This document shows positions 35,458 to 48,899 of a DNA stretch of 64,000 nucleotides, one piece after another; position 1 is the stretch's first letter; the number at the start of each line of letters is the position of its first letter. Below the pieces are notes generated by a model. The model saw nothing but the letters and a program-made list of their open reading frames with translations, had not been told where the DNA came from and did no database searches. Source of the DNA: an uncultured Neomegalonema sp. (lineage in GTDB: Bacteria > Pseudomonadota > Alphaproteobacteria > Rhodobacterales > Rhodobacteraceae); assembly GCA_938008165.1 (NCBI GenBank), contig CALLLP010000015.1, positions 1-64,000 of the forward strand, read 5' to 3'. The translations under genes and the position numbers were made by a program.

Positions 35458-36771
35458 TTACTCTGCCGCGACGGCCGCCGTAACGCGGCCTGTGTCGAGC
35501 GCCTTGATCCGCTCCTCGATCTCGTCGCGGAAATTGCGAATCAACCCTTGTATCGGCCATGCGGCGGCATCGCCCAGCGCGCAGATCGTATGACCCTCGA
35601 CCTGTTTTGTGACCTCCAGCAGCATGTCGATTTCCTCGACCGCCGCGCGCCCCTCGACCAGACGATCCATGACCCGCATCATCCAGCCCGTGCCCTCGCG
35701 GCAGGGGGTGCATTGGCCACAGCTTTCATGCTTGTAGAATTTTGACAGCCGCCAGATCGCCTTGATGATATCGGTGCTTTCGTCCATCACGATCACCGCC
35801 GCCGTCCCAAGGCCCGATTTCAGTGCCGAAAGCGCGTCGAAATCCATCAGCACATCCTTGGCCTGCGCATTGGTCAGGCAGGGAACGGACGACCCGCCGG
35901 GGATCACCGCTTTCATATTGCCATATCCGCCCCGGAAGCCGCCGCAATGGCGGTCGATCAGATCCTGAAAGGGGATCGACATCGCTTCCTCGACCACACA
36001 GGGCCTGTTCACATGACCGGAGATGGCAAAGACTTTCGTGCCCGCATTGCGCTCGCGGCCAAAGCCCGCGAACCACGACCCGCCACGCCGCAGAATGGTC
36101 GGGACCACCGCGATACTCTCGACATTATTCACCGTGGAGGGGCATCCATAGAGACCCACATTTGCCGGAAAGGGGGGTTTCAGGCGCGGCATGCCCTTCT
36201 TGCCCTCAAGACTTTCGATCAGCGCCGTTTCCTCGCCGCAGATATAGGCCCCCGCGCCATGGCTGAGATAACAATCGAAATCATAGCCGGAACCGCAGGC
36301 ATTCTTACCGATAAGCCCGTCCTCATACGCCTCGTCGATGGCCCGTTGCAGGGCCTCGCGCTCACGCACATATTCACCGCGAATATAAATATAGGCCGCA
36401 TGTGCGCCCATCGCGAAGCTGGCAATCAGGCACCCTTCGATCAGCGTATGCGGATCATGGCGCATGATCTCGCGATCTTTACAGGTGCCCGGCTCGGATT
36501 CATCCGCGTTGACCACGAGGTAATGGGGCCGCCCGTCGCTTTCCTTCGGCATGAACGACCATTTCAAGCCGGTCGGAAACCCTGCCCCGCCCCGACCGCG
36601 CAGGCCCGAATCCTTCATCTCCTGCACGATCCAGTCGCGCCCCTTGCCCAGAATATCGGCGGTGCCATCCCAATGGCCGCGCGCCTTGACAGCCTTCAGC
36701 GAGCGGTCCTTCTGACCGTAGAGATTGGTGAAGATGCGGTTTTCATCCGTCAGGAAATCGAAGCTGCTCAT
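35458..36771 (-). CDS. nuoF: NADH-quinone oxidoreductase subunit F
   Basis: 437 residues; NADH- and FMN-binding subunit of complex I. Motifs: [17 protein letters not shown] near 55 for [21 protein letters not shown] near 87 for FMN, and the 4Fe-4S ligands in [13 protein letters not shown] near 350 with [13 protein letters not shown] near 392. Overlaps nuoE by 4 bp. The following gene is an FAD oxidoreductase, not nuoG, so the operon is split here. Confidence 0.97.
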   Translation of the reverse strand: MSSFDFLTDENRIFTNLYGQKDRSLKAVKARGHWDGTADILGKGRDWIVQEMKDSGLRGRGGAGFPTGLKWSFMPKESDGRPHYLVVNADESEPGTCKDREIMRHDPHTLIEGCLIASFAMGAHAAYIYIRGEYVREREALQRAIDEAYEDGLIGKNACGSGYDFDCYLSHGAGAYICGEETALIESLEGKKGMPRLKPPFPANVGLYGCPSTVNNVESIAVVPTILRRGGSWFAGFGRERNAGTKVFAISGHVNRPCVVEEAMSIPFQDLIDRHCGGFRGGYGNMKAVIPGGSSVPCLTNAQAKDVLMDFDALSALKSGLGTAAVIVMDESTDIIKAIWRLSKFYKHESCGQCTPCREGTGWMMRVMDRLVEGRAAVEEIDMLLEVTKQVEGHTICALGDAAAWPIQGLIRNFRDEIEERIKALDTGRVTAAVAAE

Positions 36772-37448
36772 GCTGCGCCCTCGGTGATCGCGGCGGCGAC
36801 CGCGGCATTATGATGTTCGGTATGATCGGCGGTCAGGGAGGTTTGCGCACCCAGAGGCTCCGAGGCAAAGCGCCCGGTTTGCGAGCCGGGTTTGGGATAG
36901 CCCCCCGCGCGGAACGCCTCGATAATCGCGGCGAAACCATCCTTGTCGAGATCTTCGTAATAATCCGAATGAAAGCCGCCCTTGACCCATGAATCGATCT
37001 GCGCCATCGGCGCATTCGCACAGGCCCCAAGGCACTCGACCTCTTCCCAGGACAGCAGGCCATCGGCGGAAACCGCATGGGCGGGGCCGATCAGCGTTTC
37101 GCATACCGAGACGAGGCTTTCGGCGCCGCAGAGCATGCAAGGCGTCGTGCCGCAGACCTGAATATGCGCGTTCGATCCCGTGGGTGAAAGCTGGAACATG
37201 AAATAGAAAGTCGCCACCTCCAGCACGCGGATCGTGGGCATATCGAGCAGGCGCGCCGTCTCCTCGATCGCGGCCCGGCTGACCCAGCCCTCCTGCTCCT
37301 GCGCCCGCCAGAGAAGCGGAATCACGGCGGAGGCCTGCCGACCTTCGGGAAATTTGGCTACTTGCGTCTTCACCCAGTCGGCATTCTCAGGCGAAAACGC
37401 GAAACTGTCCGGTTGAACGGCATCATCGGCAAGGCGGCGGGTGGTCAT
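36768..37448 (-). CDS. nuoE: NADH-quinone oxidoreductase subunit E
   Basis: 226 residues, the 24-kDa 2Fe-2S subunit. Ligands: [14 protein letters not shown] near 98 (first and second Cys) and [11 protein letters not shown] near 138 (third and fourth). An extra tail of about 60 residues rich in Ala and His follows the usual end. Sits between the small exported ORF (24-bp gap) and nuoF (4-bp overlap). Confidence 0.96.
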   Translation of the reverse strand: MTTRRLADDAVQPDSFAFSPENADWVKTQVAKFPEGRQASAVIPLLWRAQEQEGWVSRAAIEETARLLDMPTIRVLEVATFYFMFQLSPTGSNAHIQVCGTTPCMLCGAESLVSVCETLIGPAHAVSADGLLSWEEVECLGACANAPMAQIDSWVKGGFHSDYYEDLDKDGFAAIIEAFRAGGYPKPGSQTGRFASEPLGAQTSLTADHTEHHNAAVAAAITEGAA

Positions 37449-37472
37449 GAGTCGTCCTTCTTGGAAATCGTA

Positions 37473-37958
37473 TCAGCTACAGCGGTCGCCGGTTCGCAGA
37501 ACGGCGCGCTCGCGGATCGCATCATCGGCAATCTCGCCACGCTCGGTCATCTCGGCGACTGTCCGGCCAATGACCTGACGCTGCCGCGCTCCGAGATTTT
37601 GAAGTGCGCCTTTCAGATCGGCATAGGAAAGCGCACAGCCATTGCGCTCGAACAACTCCACAACGCTGCGTTTGGCGGGACTCATCGTCGGCATGGCCTT
37701 CGCCGTCGGTTCGGCCAGTTCGGGTTTCAGCGGTGTGACGAGGCGCAGCGGCTTGCAGGGACCAAGATCGACCGCTTCGCGGGTAACCCGTGCCTCGCAA
37801 TGATATTCATGGCCATCCCCGCCAAGAATCACGGCATAGCCGCTGTTGCCGTTGCCAAGCTCAAGCTGTTTCAGGCTTGGTTCGCCCGATTGTTGAGCCA
37901 GAGCGCTGTGCCCGGCGATCAACGTAGCCGCGATGGCAAGCCCTGCGCCCTTCATCAT
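37473..37958 (-). CDS. Small exported protein inside the nuo operon
   Basis: 161 residues with a signal peptide ([21 protein letters not shown]), then a mature part with [22 protein letters not shown] and three more cysteines (Cys in LGPCKPL, NGCALSY and GDRCS). Its ATG overlaps the nuoD stop by 4 bp, so it is translated with complex I genes. Extra frames between nuoD and nuoE occur in other Rhodobacterales (URF-type), with no assigned role. Periplasmic location is predicted. No family recognised. Confidence 0.75.
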   Translation of the reverse strand: MMKGAGLAIAATLIAGHSALAQQSGEPSLKQLELGNGNSGYAVILGGDGHEYHCEARVTREAVDLGPCKPLRLVTPLKPELAEPTAKAMPTMSPAKRSVVELFERNGCALSYADLKGALQNLGARQRQVIGRTVAEMTERGEIADDAIRERAVLRTGDRCS

Positions 37959-39175
37959 CGATCGATTTCCCCGAATACGATGTCGAGCGACCCCAGAATC
38001 GCGCTGACATCGGCCAGCATATGCCCCTTGCACATCGTATGCATGGCGGCCAGATGCGGAAAACCGGGGGCGCGGATTTTCAGGCGATAGGGTTTATTGC
38101 TGCCATCCGAGATCATGTAGACGCCGAATTCGCCCTTCGGTGCCTCGACGGCGGCATAGATGTCGCCCTCAGGCACGCGGAAGCCTTCGGTATAGAGCTT
38201 GAAGTGATGGATCAGCGCTTCCATCGATCCCTTCATCTCCGCCCGGCGCGGGGGCGAGACCTTGCCATCGACAGTCATGACCGGATCGCCAATACAGGTA
38301 TCGAGCTTTTCCAGTGCCTGCCGCATGATCCGGGTCGATTCGCGCATTTCATGCATGCGAATGATATAGCGGTCATAGCAATCGCCATTCTTCCCGACCG
38401 GAATCTGAAAGTCGAAATCGTTATAGCATTCATAGGGTTGGCTACGCCGCAGATCCCATGCGCCGCCCGATCCGCGCACCATCACGCCCGAAAAGCCCAT
38501 CGCCTCGCAATCGTCCAGCGTCACCACGCCGATATCGACATTGCGCTGTTTGAAGATGCGATTTTCGGTCAGCAGGGTTTCCAGATCGTCCAGAATCTGC
38601 GGAAATTCTTCCGTCCATTGCCAGATATCGTCCAGCAAATCCTGCGGCAAATCCTGATGCACCCCGCCGGGGCGGAAATAGGCGGCATGAAGCCGCGCTC
38701 CACAGGCCCGCTCGTAGAAGATCATCAGCTTCTCGCGCTCTTCAAATCCCCAGAGCGGCGGGGTCAGCGCGCCAACATCCATCGCCTGCGTCGTGATGTT
38801 CAGCAGATGAGAGAGAATGCGGCCGATCTCGGAATACAGCACCCGGATCAGCGACGCGCGATGCGGGATATTCAGGTTCAGCATCTTTTCAATGGCAAGG
38901 CAGTAGGCATGCTCCTGATTCATCGGCGCGACGTAATCGAGCCGGTCGAAATAAGGCAGCGCCTGAAGATAGGTTTTCTGCTCGATCAGCTTTTCGGTGC
39001 CACGATGCAAGAGACCGATATGCGGATCGACCCGCTCGACAATCTCGCCGTCGAGTTCCAGCACCAGACGCAAAACGCCATGGGCCGCCGGATGCTGTGG
39101 TCCGAAATTGATGTTGAAATTGCGGGTCGAGGTCGAGCCGTCCTTGGCGACCTGTACGGGGGTAATCTCGTTCAT
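37955..39175 (-). CDS. nuoD: NADH-quinone oxidoreductase subunit D
   Basis: 406 residues; 49-kDa subunit that lines the quinone site. Recognisable [21 protein letters not shown] near 30 with the quinone-facing His, HRGTEKLIE near 57, [20 protein letters not shown] near 80, and the C-terminal [13 protein letters not shown]. Full length. Overlaps nuoC at the 5' end and the small exported ORF at the 3' end, each by 4 bp. Confidence 0.97.
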   Translation of the reverse strand: MNEITPVQVAKDGSTSTRNFNINFGPQHPAAHGVLRLVLELDGEIVERVDPHIGLLHRGTEKLIEQKTYLQALPYFDRLDYVAPMNQEHAYCLAIEKMLNLNIPHRASLIRVLYSEIGRILSHLLNITTQAMDVGALTPPLWGFEEREKLMIFYERACGARLHAAYFRPGGVHQDLPQDLLDDIWQWTEEFPQILDDLETLLTENRIFKQRNVDIGVVTLDDCEAMGFSGVMVRGSGGAWDLRRSQPYECYNDFDFQIPVGKNGDCYDRYIIRMHEMRESTRIMRQALEKLDTCIGDPVMTVDGKVSPPRRAEMKGSMEALIHHFKLYTEGFRVPEGDIYAAVEAPKGEFGVYMISDGSNKPYRLKIRAPGFPHLAAMHTMCKGHMLADVSAILGSLDIVFGEIDR

Positions 39176-39807
39176 TTGCTGTCCCCTTCCGCTTTTTCAT
39201 CGCCGGGCAGAATGTATTCCGCCCCCTCCCACGGTGACATGAAATCGAAGCTGCGCATTTCCTGCGTCAGTTTGACGGGTTCATAGACCACGCGCTTCGC
39301 CTCCTCGTCATAGCGGACTTCGGAATGCCCGGTGACCGGAAAATCCTTGCGGAGCGGATACCCGGTAAACCCGTAATCCGTGAGGATGCGGCGCATATCC
39401 GGATGGCCCCCGAAGAGGATGCCGTACATGTCGAATATTTCGCGCTCGTACCAATCGGCGTTGGGGTAGACATTGACGACACTCTCCGCGATCTCGTCTT
39501 CGCGCAGGTAGGTCTTGATGCGAATGCGCTGATTCTGGCGCATCGACAGCAGGTGATAGACCACATCGAAGCGCTTTTCCCGCGCAGGCCAATCGACGCC
39601 GGTAATGTCGATCAGGGTGCGATACTGACACAGGCCATCGTCACGCAGGAAGGTCAGCGCATCGACCACACGGTCATGCGGAACGATCAGCGTCAACTCA
39701 CCCGCCCGAACTTCGAAGCGGGAAACAGCATCCTCCAACGACGAGGAGATATGCTCGCCATGTTCGGCGAGGGTGTCGTCATCAAGGGCGAGGGTCGTGT
39801 CGGCCAT
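39172..39807 (-). CDS. nuoC: NADH-quinone oxidoreductase subunit C
   Basis: 211 residues, the separate 30-kDa subunit (not fused to NuoD as in enterobacteria). Signature: [22 protein letters not shown]-type segment ([22 protein letters not shown]) near 130 and [20 protein letters not shown] near 155. An N-terminal acidic leader of 30 residues is longer than usual. The 94-bp gap to nuoB is the widest in the operon and holds a short CCGCA/TGCGG hairpin. Confidence 0.96.
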   Translation of the reverse strand: MADTTLALDDDTLAEHGEHISSSLEDAVSRFEVRAGELTLIVPHDRVVDALTFLRDDGLCQYRTLIDITGVDWPAREKRFDVVYHLLSMRQNQRIRIKTYLREDEIAESVVNVYPNADWYEREIFDMYGILFGGHPDMRRILTDYGFTGYPLRKDFPVTGHSEVRYDEEAKRVVYEPVKLTQEMRSFDFMSPWEGAEYILPGDEKAEGDSK

Positions 39808-39901
39808 GGATGGCTTCCTGAACTTTTGAGCCTGCCCCGCGCATCAATCAGGGGGCCTGTCACAATGGAGTAAGGCCCCGCACGTATGCGGAGCGGGAGC
39901 A

Positions 39902-40465
39902 TTAGCGTTCTATCGTCCCCACACGGCGGATCTTCCGCTGCAATTGCAGGATGCCGTAGAGCAGCGCCTCCGCCGTCGGGGGACAGCCGGGCACGTAGAT
40001 GTCAACGGGCACGATCCGGTCACAGCCGCGCACCACCGAGTAGGAGTAATGGTAATACCCGCCGCCATTCGCGCAGGACCCCATCGAGATCACGTAGCGC
40101 GGATCGGGCATCTGATCATAGACCTTGCGCAGAGCCGGGGCCATCTTGTTAGTCAGGGTGCCCGCGACGATCATCACATCGGATTGACGCGGAGAAGCGC
40201 GGGGGGCGATGCCAAAGCGCTCGGCGTCATAGCGGGGCATCGAGGTATGCATCATCTCGACGGCACAGCAGGCCAGCCCGAACGTCATCCACATCAACGA
40301 GCCGGTACGGCCCCAGTTGACGAGGTCTTCTGCGCTGGTCAGCACAAAGCCCTTATCCGCCAGATCGGCGGAAAGCTGGCGTGTCGTCACCTCGCGATCG
40401 GGACCGGCGGTTGCGCCAGACGGCGCCATCGGTTGACCGGAAGATGTCAGCAGCGTGGAACTCAT
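39902..40465 (-). CDS. nuoB: NADH-quinone oxidoreductase subunit B
   Basis: 187 residues; carries cluster N2, which passes electrons to quinone. Ligands: [11 protein letters not shown] near 65 (two adjacent Cys), SMGSCANGG near 130 and [14 protein letters not shown] near 160. The first 30 residues are a flexible leader. Follows nuoA by 28 bp. Confidence 0.97.
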   Translation of the reverse strand: MSSTLLTSSGQPMAPSGATAGPDREVTTRQLSADLADKGFVLTSAEDLVNWGRTGSLMWMTFGLACCAVEMMHTSMPRYDAERFGIAPRASPRQSDVMIVAGTLTNKMAPALRKVYDQMPDPRYVISMGSCANGGGYYHYSYSVVRGCDRIVPVDIYVPGCPPTAEALLYGILQLQRKIRRVGTIER

Positions 40466-40493
40466 GCGGGCAACCCTTTGTAACGAAACCGGC

Positions 40494-40859
40494 TCACTCC
40501 CAATCGAGTGCGCCCTTTTTCCATTCGTAGACGAATCCGACAGTCAACACGAACAGGAACACCATCATGGACCAGAACCCGAACATGCCAATGGTGCCGA
40601 ACGACGCAGCCCATGGGAACAGGAATGCGGCTTCCAAATCGAAGATGATGAACAGGATCGAGACGAGATAAAACCGAACGTCGAATTTCATACGCGCATC
40701 GTCGAAGGCGTTGAACCCGCATTCATAAGCCGAAAGCTTTTCTGGATCGGGGTTTGACGGCGCGGCGAAGGCGGCGGCAAAGATGAAGGCCAGACCGATC
40801 ACCACGGCTATTCCCATGAAGATCAGGATCGGCAGGTAGTCGAGCAGGAATTCGGTCAT
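40494..40859 (-). CDS. nuoA: NADH-quinone oxidoreductase subunit A
   Basis: 121 residues with three membrane helices (residues 8-30, 64-84, 92-112). The conserved loop [21 protein letters not shown] lies between helix 1 and 2 ([20 protein letters not shown]). First gene of the complex I operon; the 180 bp upstream should hold its promoter, which I could not define by motif. Confidence 0.96.
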   Translation of the reverse strand: MTEFLLDYLPILIFMGIAVVIGLAFIFAAAFAAPSNPDPEKLSAYECGFNAFDDARMKFDVRFYLVSILFIIFDLEAAFLFPWAASFGTIGMFGFWSMMVFLFVLTVGFVYEWKKGALDWE

Positions 40860-41014
40860 CGCGTCATCCTCTTGAGAAGCCCGCCCCGTCTACTCCCGCA
40901 GAGGCGGCGGCGTCAACATGCGCGGCACCCCGGACGATGCGTCAGGATGCGCTTTCATGGGTGTCGATACGTGTCCGGGGATTTCATAAGGTTAACAACC
41001 GCATCCCCGCCGGG

Positions 41015-41046
41015 CATTTTCACCGGCTTTACCGGCATTTTACCGG
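41015..41046. repeat. Short direct repeats at the 3' end of the membrane-protein gene
   Basis: CATTTTCACCGG, CTTTACCGG and CATTTTACCGG follow each other without gap and reach into the last codons of the small membrane protein gene. Too short to classify; likely chance or slippage origin. Confidence 0.3.
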
Positions 41047-41486
41047 GATGACCCCGGCGGATGCTTCCATGCCAGATAAAGCCCCAGCAGCAGGGTAAAG
41101 ACATGCGGCAAGGCGACATTGGGCATATGCAAAACGGTCAGCCAGTCGTACCAGTTATGCGCATCCTGCCAATCCGTAACGATTCCAAAGCGGTATGCGC
41201 TATCCTTGGTGCACGACACGATCTTTTCGAGATCCTCGATCCGGGCGAGAAAAGCGTTTTGATAGCTTTTCCAGAATGCATCGATCACCCAGAACGGAAT
41301 GGCCGATAACGCCGCCGCAATGACGGCAATGCGGGCCGAGGAACCGATCTTATCGCTGTAGACCGCCAGAATCGCCGCGAGACCCACCGTGGCGGACCAG
41401 CTTTTCAAGGTCAGCGACTGATCGTTGAAATTTTCATAGGTGGTGTAGAGCAGTTCATACTCGTTCCACAGATACTCGCAGATCAT
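41040..41486 (-). CDS. Small membrane protein of unknown family
   Basis: 148 residues. Three hydrophobic segments can be seen: about residues 30-45 (SATVGLAAILAVY), 51-70 (ARIAVIAAALSAIPFWVIDAF) and 122-140 (LPHVFTLLLGLYLAW). Between the second and third lies a charged part with RIEDLEKIV and a DWQDAHNWYDWL stretch rich in Trp. The N-terminus is cytosol-like and aromatic (MICEYLWNEYELLY). Lies 25 bp after mtaB on the same strand, so probably co-transcribed. No family recognised. Confidence 0.6.
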   Translation of the reverse strand: MICEYLWNEYELLYTTYENFNDQSLTLKSWSATVGLAAILAVYSDKIGSSARIAVIAAALSAIPFWVIDAFWKSYQNAFLARIEDLEKIVSCTKDSAYRFGIVTDWQDAHNWYDWLTVLHMPNVALPHVFTLLLGLYLAWKHPPGSSR

Positions 41487-41511
41487 GTTCGTCGATCGAC
41501 CTCGCTATCGT

Positions 41512-42816
41512 TCATCTCTGGGCGATGCCGATCAGGCTTCCATCCTGTACGCCCTTAACGGTCGCCGAAACCAGTGTGCCATCGGGCAGGTCATTTTCAA
41601 GCCGAATGGCCGCAAAATGTTCCGAATGGCCTTTGCCACCCCGCTCGATCAGCACCCGCTCGACTTTGCCGATGCGCGAGGTCAGAAACGCATCCCGCCG
41701 CGTCTGTCCCATGGCGCGCAGGCGGGCCGCGCGGGCCTTGCGGTCCGGCATCGGCACCGGCGGCATCTTCGCCGCCGGGGTTCCCTTACGCGGCGAATAC
41801 GGAAAGACGTGCAAAAAGGTCAGACCGCATTCTTCAACGAGGCGCAGCGAATTCTCGAACATCGCCTCGGTCTCCGTTGGAAAGCCCGTTATAATATCGG
41901 CGCCGAACACAATATCGGGACGCCGGGCACGAATCGTCTGGCAGAAGTCTATGGCATCGTCCCGCAAATGCCTGCGCTTCATTCGCTTGAGGATCATGTC
42001 ATCGCCCGATTGCAGCGACAGATGCAGATGCGGCATGACGCGGCGGTCACTGCCAATCGCATCGATCAACGCCGGGTCCGCCTCGATGGAATCGATTGAA
42101 GAGAGACGCAGGCGCGGCAGATCGGGCACATGGCGCAAAATCGCCTGAACCAGATCGCCCAGACGCGGCGTTCCCGGCAAATCCGGCCCCCACGAGGTCA
42201 GATCGACACCCGTTAGAACGATTTCCAGATGTCCCGAATCGACCAGCCGCGTGATCTGCTGCACAACCTCGCCCACCGGCACCGAGCGTGAATTGCCGCG
42301 CCCATAGGGAATGATGCAAAAAGTGCAGCGATGGTCACAGCCGTTTTGTACCTGAACGAAGGCGCGGGTACGGTCGGATAATCCATCGATCATATGCGGC
42401 GCGAGGTCACGCACCTGCATAATGTCGTTCACGCGCAGCTTTTCCGCTGCGGCAACCCCGAAATCGGGTGCATTGCTCCCCGCAATCCGCCGCCATTCCA
42501 GCGGATCGACCTTTTCCGCATTGCCGAGCACCAGATCGACCTCGGCCATCTCCGCAAAGGTTTCCGGTTCTGTCTGGGCGGCGCACCCGGTAACGATGAG
42601 CCGTGATGTGGGGTTTTCCCGCGCAAGTCGGCGGATTGTCTGGCGTGCCTGCCGCACTGCCTCGCCCGTTACGGCGCATGTATTGACGACAATCGTATCG
42701 TCGACCCCCGCCTCGGCGGCATGTCGCTCGATCACCGCCCCTTCATAAGCGTTCAGGCGACACCCAAGCGTCACGACACGAGCCTTCGAGGATTTGGAGG
42801 GAATGCCCTGTTCCAT
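41512..42816 (-). CDS. mtaB: tRNA t6A37 methylthiotransferase
   Basis: 434 residues; radical-SAM enzyme adding methylthio to t6A37 in tRNAs reading ANN codons. UPF0004 domain (LGCRLNAYEGAVIE, VNTCAVTGEAV, VTGCAAQTEP with its three cluster cysteines), radical-SAM CxxxCxxC in GCDHRCTFCIIPYGRG near 165, and a C-terminal TRAM domain. Start taken at ATG 42816; a TTG at 42852 is possible. The CRP-type palindrome lies 51 bp upstream of the chosen start. Confidence 0.94.
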   Translation of the reverse strand: MEQGIPSKSSKARVVTLGCRLNAYEGAVIERHAAEAGVDDTIVVNTCAVTGEAVRQARQTIRRLARENPTSRLIVTGCAAQTEPETFAEMAEVDLVLGNAEKVDPLEWRRIAGSNAPDFGVAAAEKLRVNDIMQVRDLAPHMIDGLSDRTRAFVQVQNGCDHRCTFCIIPYGRGNSRSVPVGEVVQQITRLVDSGHLEIVLTGVDLTSWGPDLPGTPRLGDLVQAILRHVPDLPRLRLSSIDSIEADPALIDAIGSDRRVMPHLHLSLQSGDDMILKRMKRRHLRDDAIDFCQTIRARRPDIVFGADIITGFPTETEAMFENSLRLVEECGLTFLHVFPYSPRKGTPAAKMPPVPMPDRKARAARLRAMGQTRRDAFLTSRIGKVERVLIERGGKGHSEHFAAIRLENDLPDGTLVSATVKGVQDGSLIGIAQR

Positions 42817-42866
42817 GGCGGCGGATGTGCCCAAGCATGGCCGTTTTCGCAAGTTCCAAAGGGTGA

Positions 42867-42884
42867 TTGTGATCTATATCACAA
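42867..42884. promoter_or_regulatory. Perfect CRP-type palindrome
   Basis: TTGTGATCTATATCACAA has two identical 7-base arms (TTGTGAT/ATCACAA) around 4 bases and fits TGTGA-N6-TCACA of CRP/FNR-family regulators. It lies between divergent genes: 51 bp before the mtaB start and 88 bp before the PAS protein ATG, in an AT-rich patch. Confidence 0.65.
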
Positions 42885-42971
42885 AGCAAGATTAAAACTT
42901 CGATACTGTTTTTTAACTTACATCAATGATTGTGAGTCAGGACACTGATGCGGCTTGTACGGGAATGACCG

Positions 42972-43592
42972 ATGAAGAATGAGCGCTTTTCCAATCCTAC
43001 AGCGCATCATCACTGCGAGAAAACCGATATGATGGTTCTGGAAGATCTGGAGCTGGATTACCGCCAGACCCTTGCCTATACCGAGTGGCAACAACTCGCG
43101 ATCGACGGTAACACACCGCTCCAGCGCGACTTTCGCCCTGACCGCATCTCCCGTGCCCTGCCCTCTGCCGTTTTGTTGCACGTCAAGAACGACGGATCGC
43201 GCATCCGATTTCAGCAAAGGCTGGAAGGACGCATTGTCGTTCTCGCCCTTGGCGAAGGATCGGGCAAAGATATCGAAACCATCTACACCGACGAGCATCT
43301 GGGCGATGTCATGCCCCGCTATCTGGAATCGGCGACGACCGGGGATATGGCGATGACGCGCTGCACCGCGCCGCAACGTAACGGTGAGCCATTCGAATTC
43401 ACTCGCCTGATTCTGCCCTTCACGGGTCAGGATGGCATCGTGAACCGGCTGCTTGTCGTCTTTCATTTCGAGGCAGTCGCGTTGTCGCATCTGTCGGGAC
43501 CACTGGCCGTGCGCCGGGATGTTTCGCAGGTGATCCATACAAAATCGACCGCCCTTATCAGCGACATGATCCTCACAAGGCATGTGGGCTGA
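42972..43592 (+). CDS. PAS-domain protein
   Basis: 206 residues, no signal peptide, no kinase or DNA-binding part. The central region (about 45-175) resembles PAS_5-type sensor domains of Alphaproteobacteria: YRQTLAYTEWQQL, a DGSRIRFQQRLEGRIVVLALG strand set (DGSRIRFQ, RIVVLALG), FTRLILPF near 140 and VNRLLVVFHFEAV near 158. It may sense a small molecule or redox state; ligand and output unknown. Downstream of the CRP-type palindrome at 42867, so possibly regulated by it. Confidence 0.7.
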   Translation: MKNERFSNPTAHHHCEKTDMMVLEDLELDYRQTLAYTEWQQLAIDGNTPLQRDFRPDRISRALPSAVLLHVKNDGSRIRFQQRLEGRIVVLALGEGSGKDIETIYTDEHLGDVMPRYLESATTGDMAMTRCTAPQRNGEPFEFTRLILPFTGQDGIVNRLLVVFHFEAVALSHLSGPLAVRRDVSQVIHTKSTALISDMILTRHVG

Positions 43593-43854
43593 TCCCGACT
43601 CGCATAAAAAAATATGCCCTGCTTTCACAGAAAAGTGCTTTAATATTTTAATTATCAATGTGTTATCGGTTAACTAAGCCACATTTGCCATTCATTCGGA
43701 TTGTTTGATTTCCGTACCGAATGCGGTAAGGAACGTTCAAATTTCGTGCAGGGTATCGAGTCCCTTGCAGTCATCGGGCGTCTGCCGACCCGTATCCTCG
43801 TTATCGATGCGAGCCGTACAGCGCCCTTATACGCACCATGAGGAACGCGCATCC

Positions 43855-46644
<2,790 letters not shown>

Positions 46645-46673
46645 GGTTTCAGCTTACAGGCCCGATGACACAA

Positions 46674-46702
46674 GGCTCCGCATCCGATGCGGAGCCTTTT
46701 TT
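46674..46702 (+). terminator. Rho-independent terminator of acnA
   Basis: Ten-bp stem GGCTCCGCAT/ATGCGGAGCC with a 3-base loop, followed by six T, 29 bp after the acnA stop. Confidence 0.88.
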
Positions 46703-46890
46703 GTGAATCCCTGCCAGACCAATCCCCTTTCCCTGCCATCGCGCACTGACGACGCCATCATGAAATGCCCTTCATTTGCCCAAGGTGGGATACAAGGCCC
46801 TGCGCAATCGTATTGCCTGATTGTCACCCTTGACCCCATGCCCCCCCTTCGCGAAAAGGGCTTCTCACACGAGATCAAGGAACCGGACCC

Positions 46891-48831
46891 ATGACCGACA
46901 TCACCCTGACCCTGCCCGACGGAGCCGCCCGCACTTATCCGTCCGGTACGACGGGGGCGGATGTTGCGGCGGACATCGCGAAATCACTGGCCAAGGCCGC
47001 GATTGCCTGTCGTATCGACGGCGCGCTATCGGATCTATCGATCCCGATGGAGCGGGACCACGACTTCGCCATCGTAACCGCCAAGGACACATCGGATGCG
47101 CTGGAATTGGTGCGCCATGACTGCGCACATATCATGGCCCGTGCGGTGCAGGAAATCTGGCCCGATACCAAGGTCACCATCGGCCCGGTCATCGAGAACG
47201 GCTTCTATTACGATTTTGACCGCGCCGAGGCCTTCTCGACCGAAGATCTTGAGCGGATCGAAAAAAAGATGCGCGACATCATCGCCCTGCGCGATCCCGT
47301 TCGCACTGAAGTTTGGGATCGTCCCCGCGCAATCAAGCATTACGAGGATAATGGCGAGCCGTATAAGGTCGAGCTGATCGAAGGCATTCCCGGCGATGAA
47401 CCGCTGCGGATGTACTGGCATGGCGAATGGCAAGATCTCTGTCGTGGGCCGCATCTGGCCCATACCGGACAAGTGCCGCCCGACGCCTTCAAATTGACCA
47501 GCGTGGCCGGGGCCTATTGGCGCGGGGATTCGAGCCGGGCGATGCTGCAACGCATCTACGGTGTTGCCTTTCTCAATAAAAAAGACCTCGACGCCTATCT
47601 GCACATGCGCGCCGAAGCCGAGAAACGCGACCACAGAAAATTGGGTAAAGCACTGGAACTCTTCCATTTTCAGGAAGAAGCACCCGGCATGGTCTTTTGG
47701 CATCCGAATGGCTGGGCGATCTATCGCGCGCTGGAAGATTACATGCGCGGGCGGCTGAACGCGAATGGCTACAAGGAAATCCGCACGCCTCAGGTGGTCG
47801 ACCGCAAACTCTGGGAAGCCTCCGGCCACTGGGAAAAATACCGCGAAAACATGTTCATCACCGAAATCGACGAGGAACATGCGAACGAAAAACGCGTGAA
47901 TGCCCTAAAGCCGATGAACTGCCCCTGTCACGTTCAGGTGTATAATCAGGGCCTCAAATCCTATCGCGATCTGCCCTTGCGCCTCGCCGAATTCGGTTCT
48001 TGCCACCGTTATGAGCCATCCGGGTCGCTGTCGGGCCTGATGCGGGTGCGCGGTTTCGTGCAGGATGACGCGCATATCTTCTGCACCGAAGATCAGATCG
48101 AGGATGAAACCGCCGCGTTTATCGGCCTGCTGTCGAGCATCTACAAGGATCTCGGATTCGAGCAATTCGACATCAAATTCTCGACCCGCCCCGAAACCCG
48201 CGTCGGATCGGATGACATCTGGGACAAAGCGGAAAATGCACTGGAACGGGCGGTTCAAAAGGTCACGAACGATTACGAGATCGACCCCGGCGAAGGGGCA
48301 TTCTACGGCCCGAAGCTCGATTTCAAGCTGACCGATGCCATTGGCCGCGAATGGCAATGCGGCACGTTGCAGGCGGATTTCAACCTGCCGGAGCGGCTGG
48401 GCGCGGAATATGTGGCCGAAGATGGCTCGAAAAAGCGCCCCGTGATGATGCACCGGGCGATTCTCGGCTCGTTTGAGCGGTTTATCGGCATCCTGATTGA
48501 GAATACCGCCGCGCGTTTCCCCCTATGGCTCTCGCCCCGTCAGGTGGTGGTGACGACCATCGTATCGGATGCGGATGACTACGCGACCGATGTTGTCGCG
48601 GCCCTGCGCGCCGTGGGGATGCGCGCGGAAGCGGATTTGCGGAACGAGAAGATCAATTACAAGGTCCGCGAACATTCGGATCAGGCTGTGCCCTACATCC
48701 TCGCCGTGGGACGCAAGGAAGTAGACGAGCACACTGTTTCCGTTCGAAAACTGGGTGAAAAAGGCCAGAAGGTCATGCGCCTCGATGACGCCATCGCGAT
48801 GCTGCAAGACGAAGCGCAAATCCCGAAATAG
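46891..48831 (+). CDS. thrS: Threonyl-tRNA synthetase
   Basis: 646 residues, full length. Order: TGS domain (1-60, [13 protein letters not shown]), editing domain with [17 protein letters not shown]-type zinc motif (CAHIMARA) and [10 protein letters not shown], class II catalytic core with motif 2 [23 protein letters not shown] near 370 (in parts) and motif 3 [16 protein letters not shown] near 525, then the anticodon-binding domain. Charges tRNA-Thr. AGGAACCGG precedes the ATG. No leader attenuator was seen in the 188 bp after the acnA terminator. Confidence 0.97.
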   Translation: MTDITLTLPDGAARTYPSGTTGADVAADIAKSLAKAAIACRIDGALSDLSIPMERDHDFAIVTAKDTSDALELVRHDCAHIMARAVQEIWPDTKVTIGPVIENGFYYDFDRAEAFSTEDLERIEKKMRDIIALRDPVRTEVWDRPRAIKHYEDNGEPYKVELIEGIPGDEPLRMYWHGEWQDLCRGPHLAHTGQVPPDAFKLTSVAGAYWRGDSSRAMLQRIYGVAFLNKKDLDAYLHMRAEAEKRDHRKLGKALELFHFQEEAPGMVFWHPNGWAIYRALEDYMRGRLNANGYKEIRTPQVVDRKLWEASGHWEKYRENMFITEIDEEHANEKRVNALKPMNCPCHVQVYNQGLKSYRDLPLRLAEFGSCHRYEPSGSLSGLMRVRGFVQDDAHIFCTEDQIEDETAAFIGLLSSIYKDLGFEQFDIKFSTRPETRVGSDDIWDKAENALERAVQKVTNDYEIDPGEGAFYGPKLDFKLTDAIGREWQCGTLQADFNLPERLGAEYVAEDGSKKRPVMMHRAILGSFERFIGILIENTAARFPLWLSPRQVVVTTIVSDADDYATDVVAALRAVGMRAEADLRNEKINYKVREHSDQAVPYILAVGRKEVDEHTVSVRKLGEKGQKVMRLDDAIAMLQDEAQIPK

Positions 48832-48862
48832 CGACGCTTTGCCGTGTCACCCACCTCCCAAA

Positions 48863-48889
48863 AAAGCCCCGGATCATGTCCGGGGCTTT
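48863..48889. terminator. Bidirectional terminator between thrS and flgD
   Basis: Perfect 11-bp stem AAAGCCCCGGA/TCCGGGGCTTT with loop TCATG. The 3' arm ends in T-tracts on both strands (five A on the left side give T on the minus strand), so it can end thrS from the left and flgD from the right. Confidence 0.85.
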
Positions 48890-48899
48890 GGGAATCACG

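Noticed and set aside
38021-39286. 421-codon plus-strand frame opposite nuoD/nuoC
   Set aside because: Shadow of two conserved complex I genes.
43693-43723. CATTCGG and CCGAATG inverted repeat upstream of acnA
   Set aside because: Only 7-bp arms with a 17-base spacer; no match to a known regulator and not distinguishable from chance.
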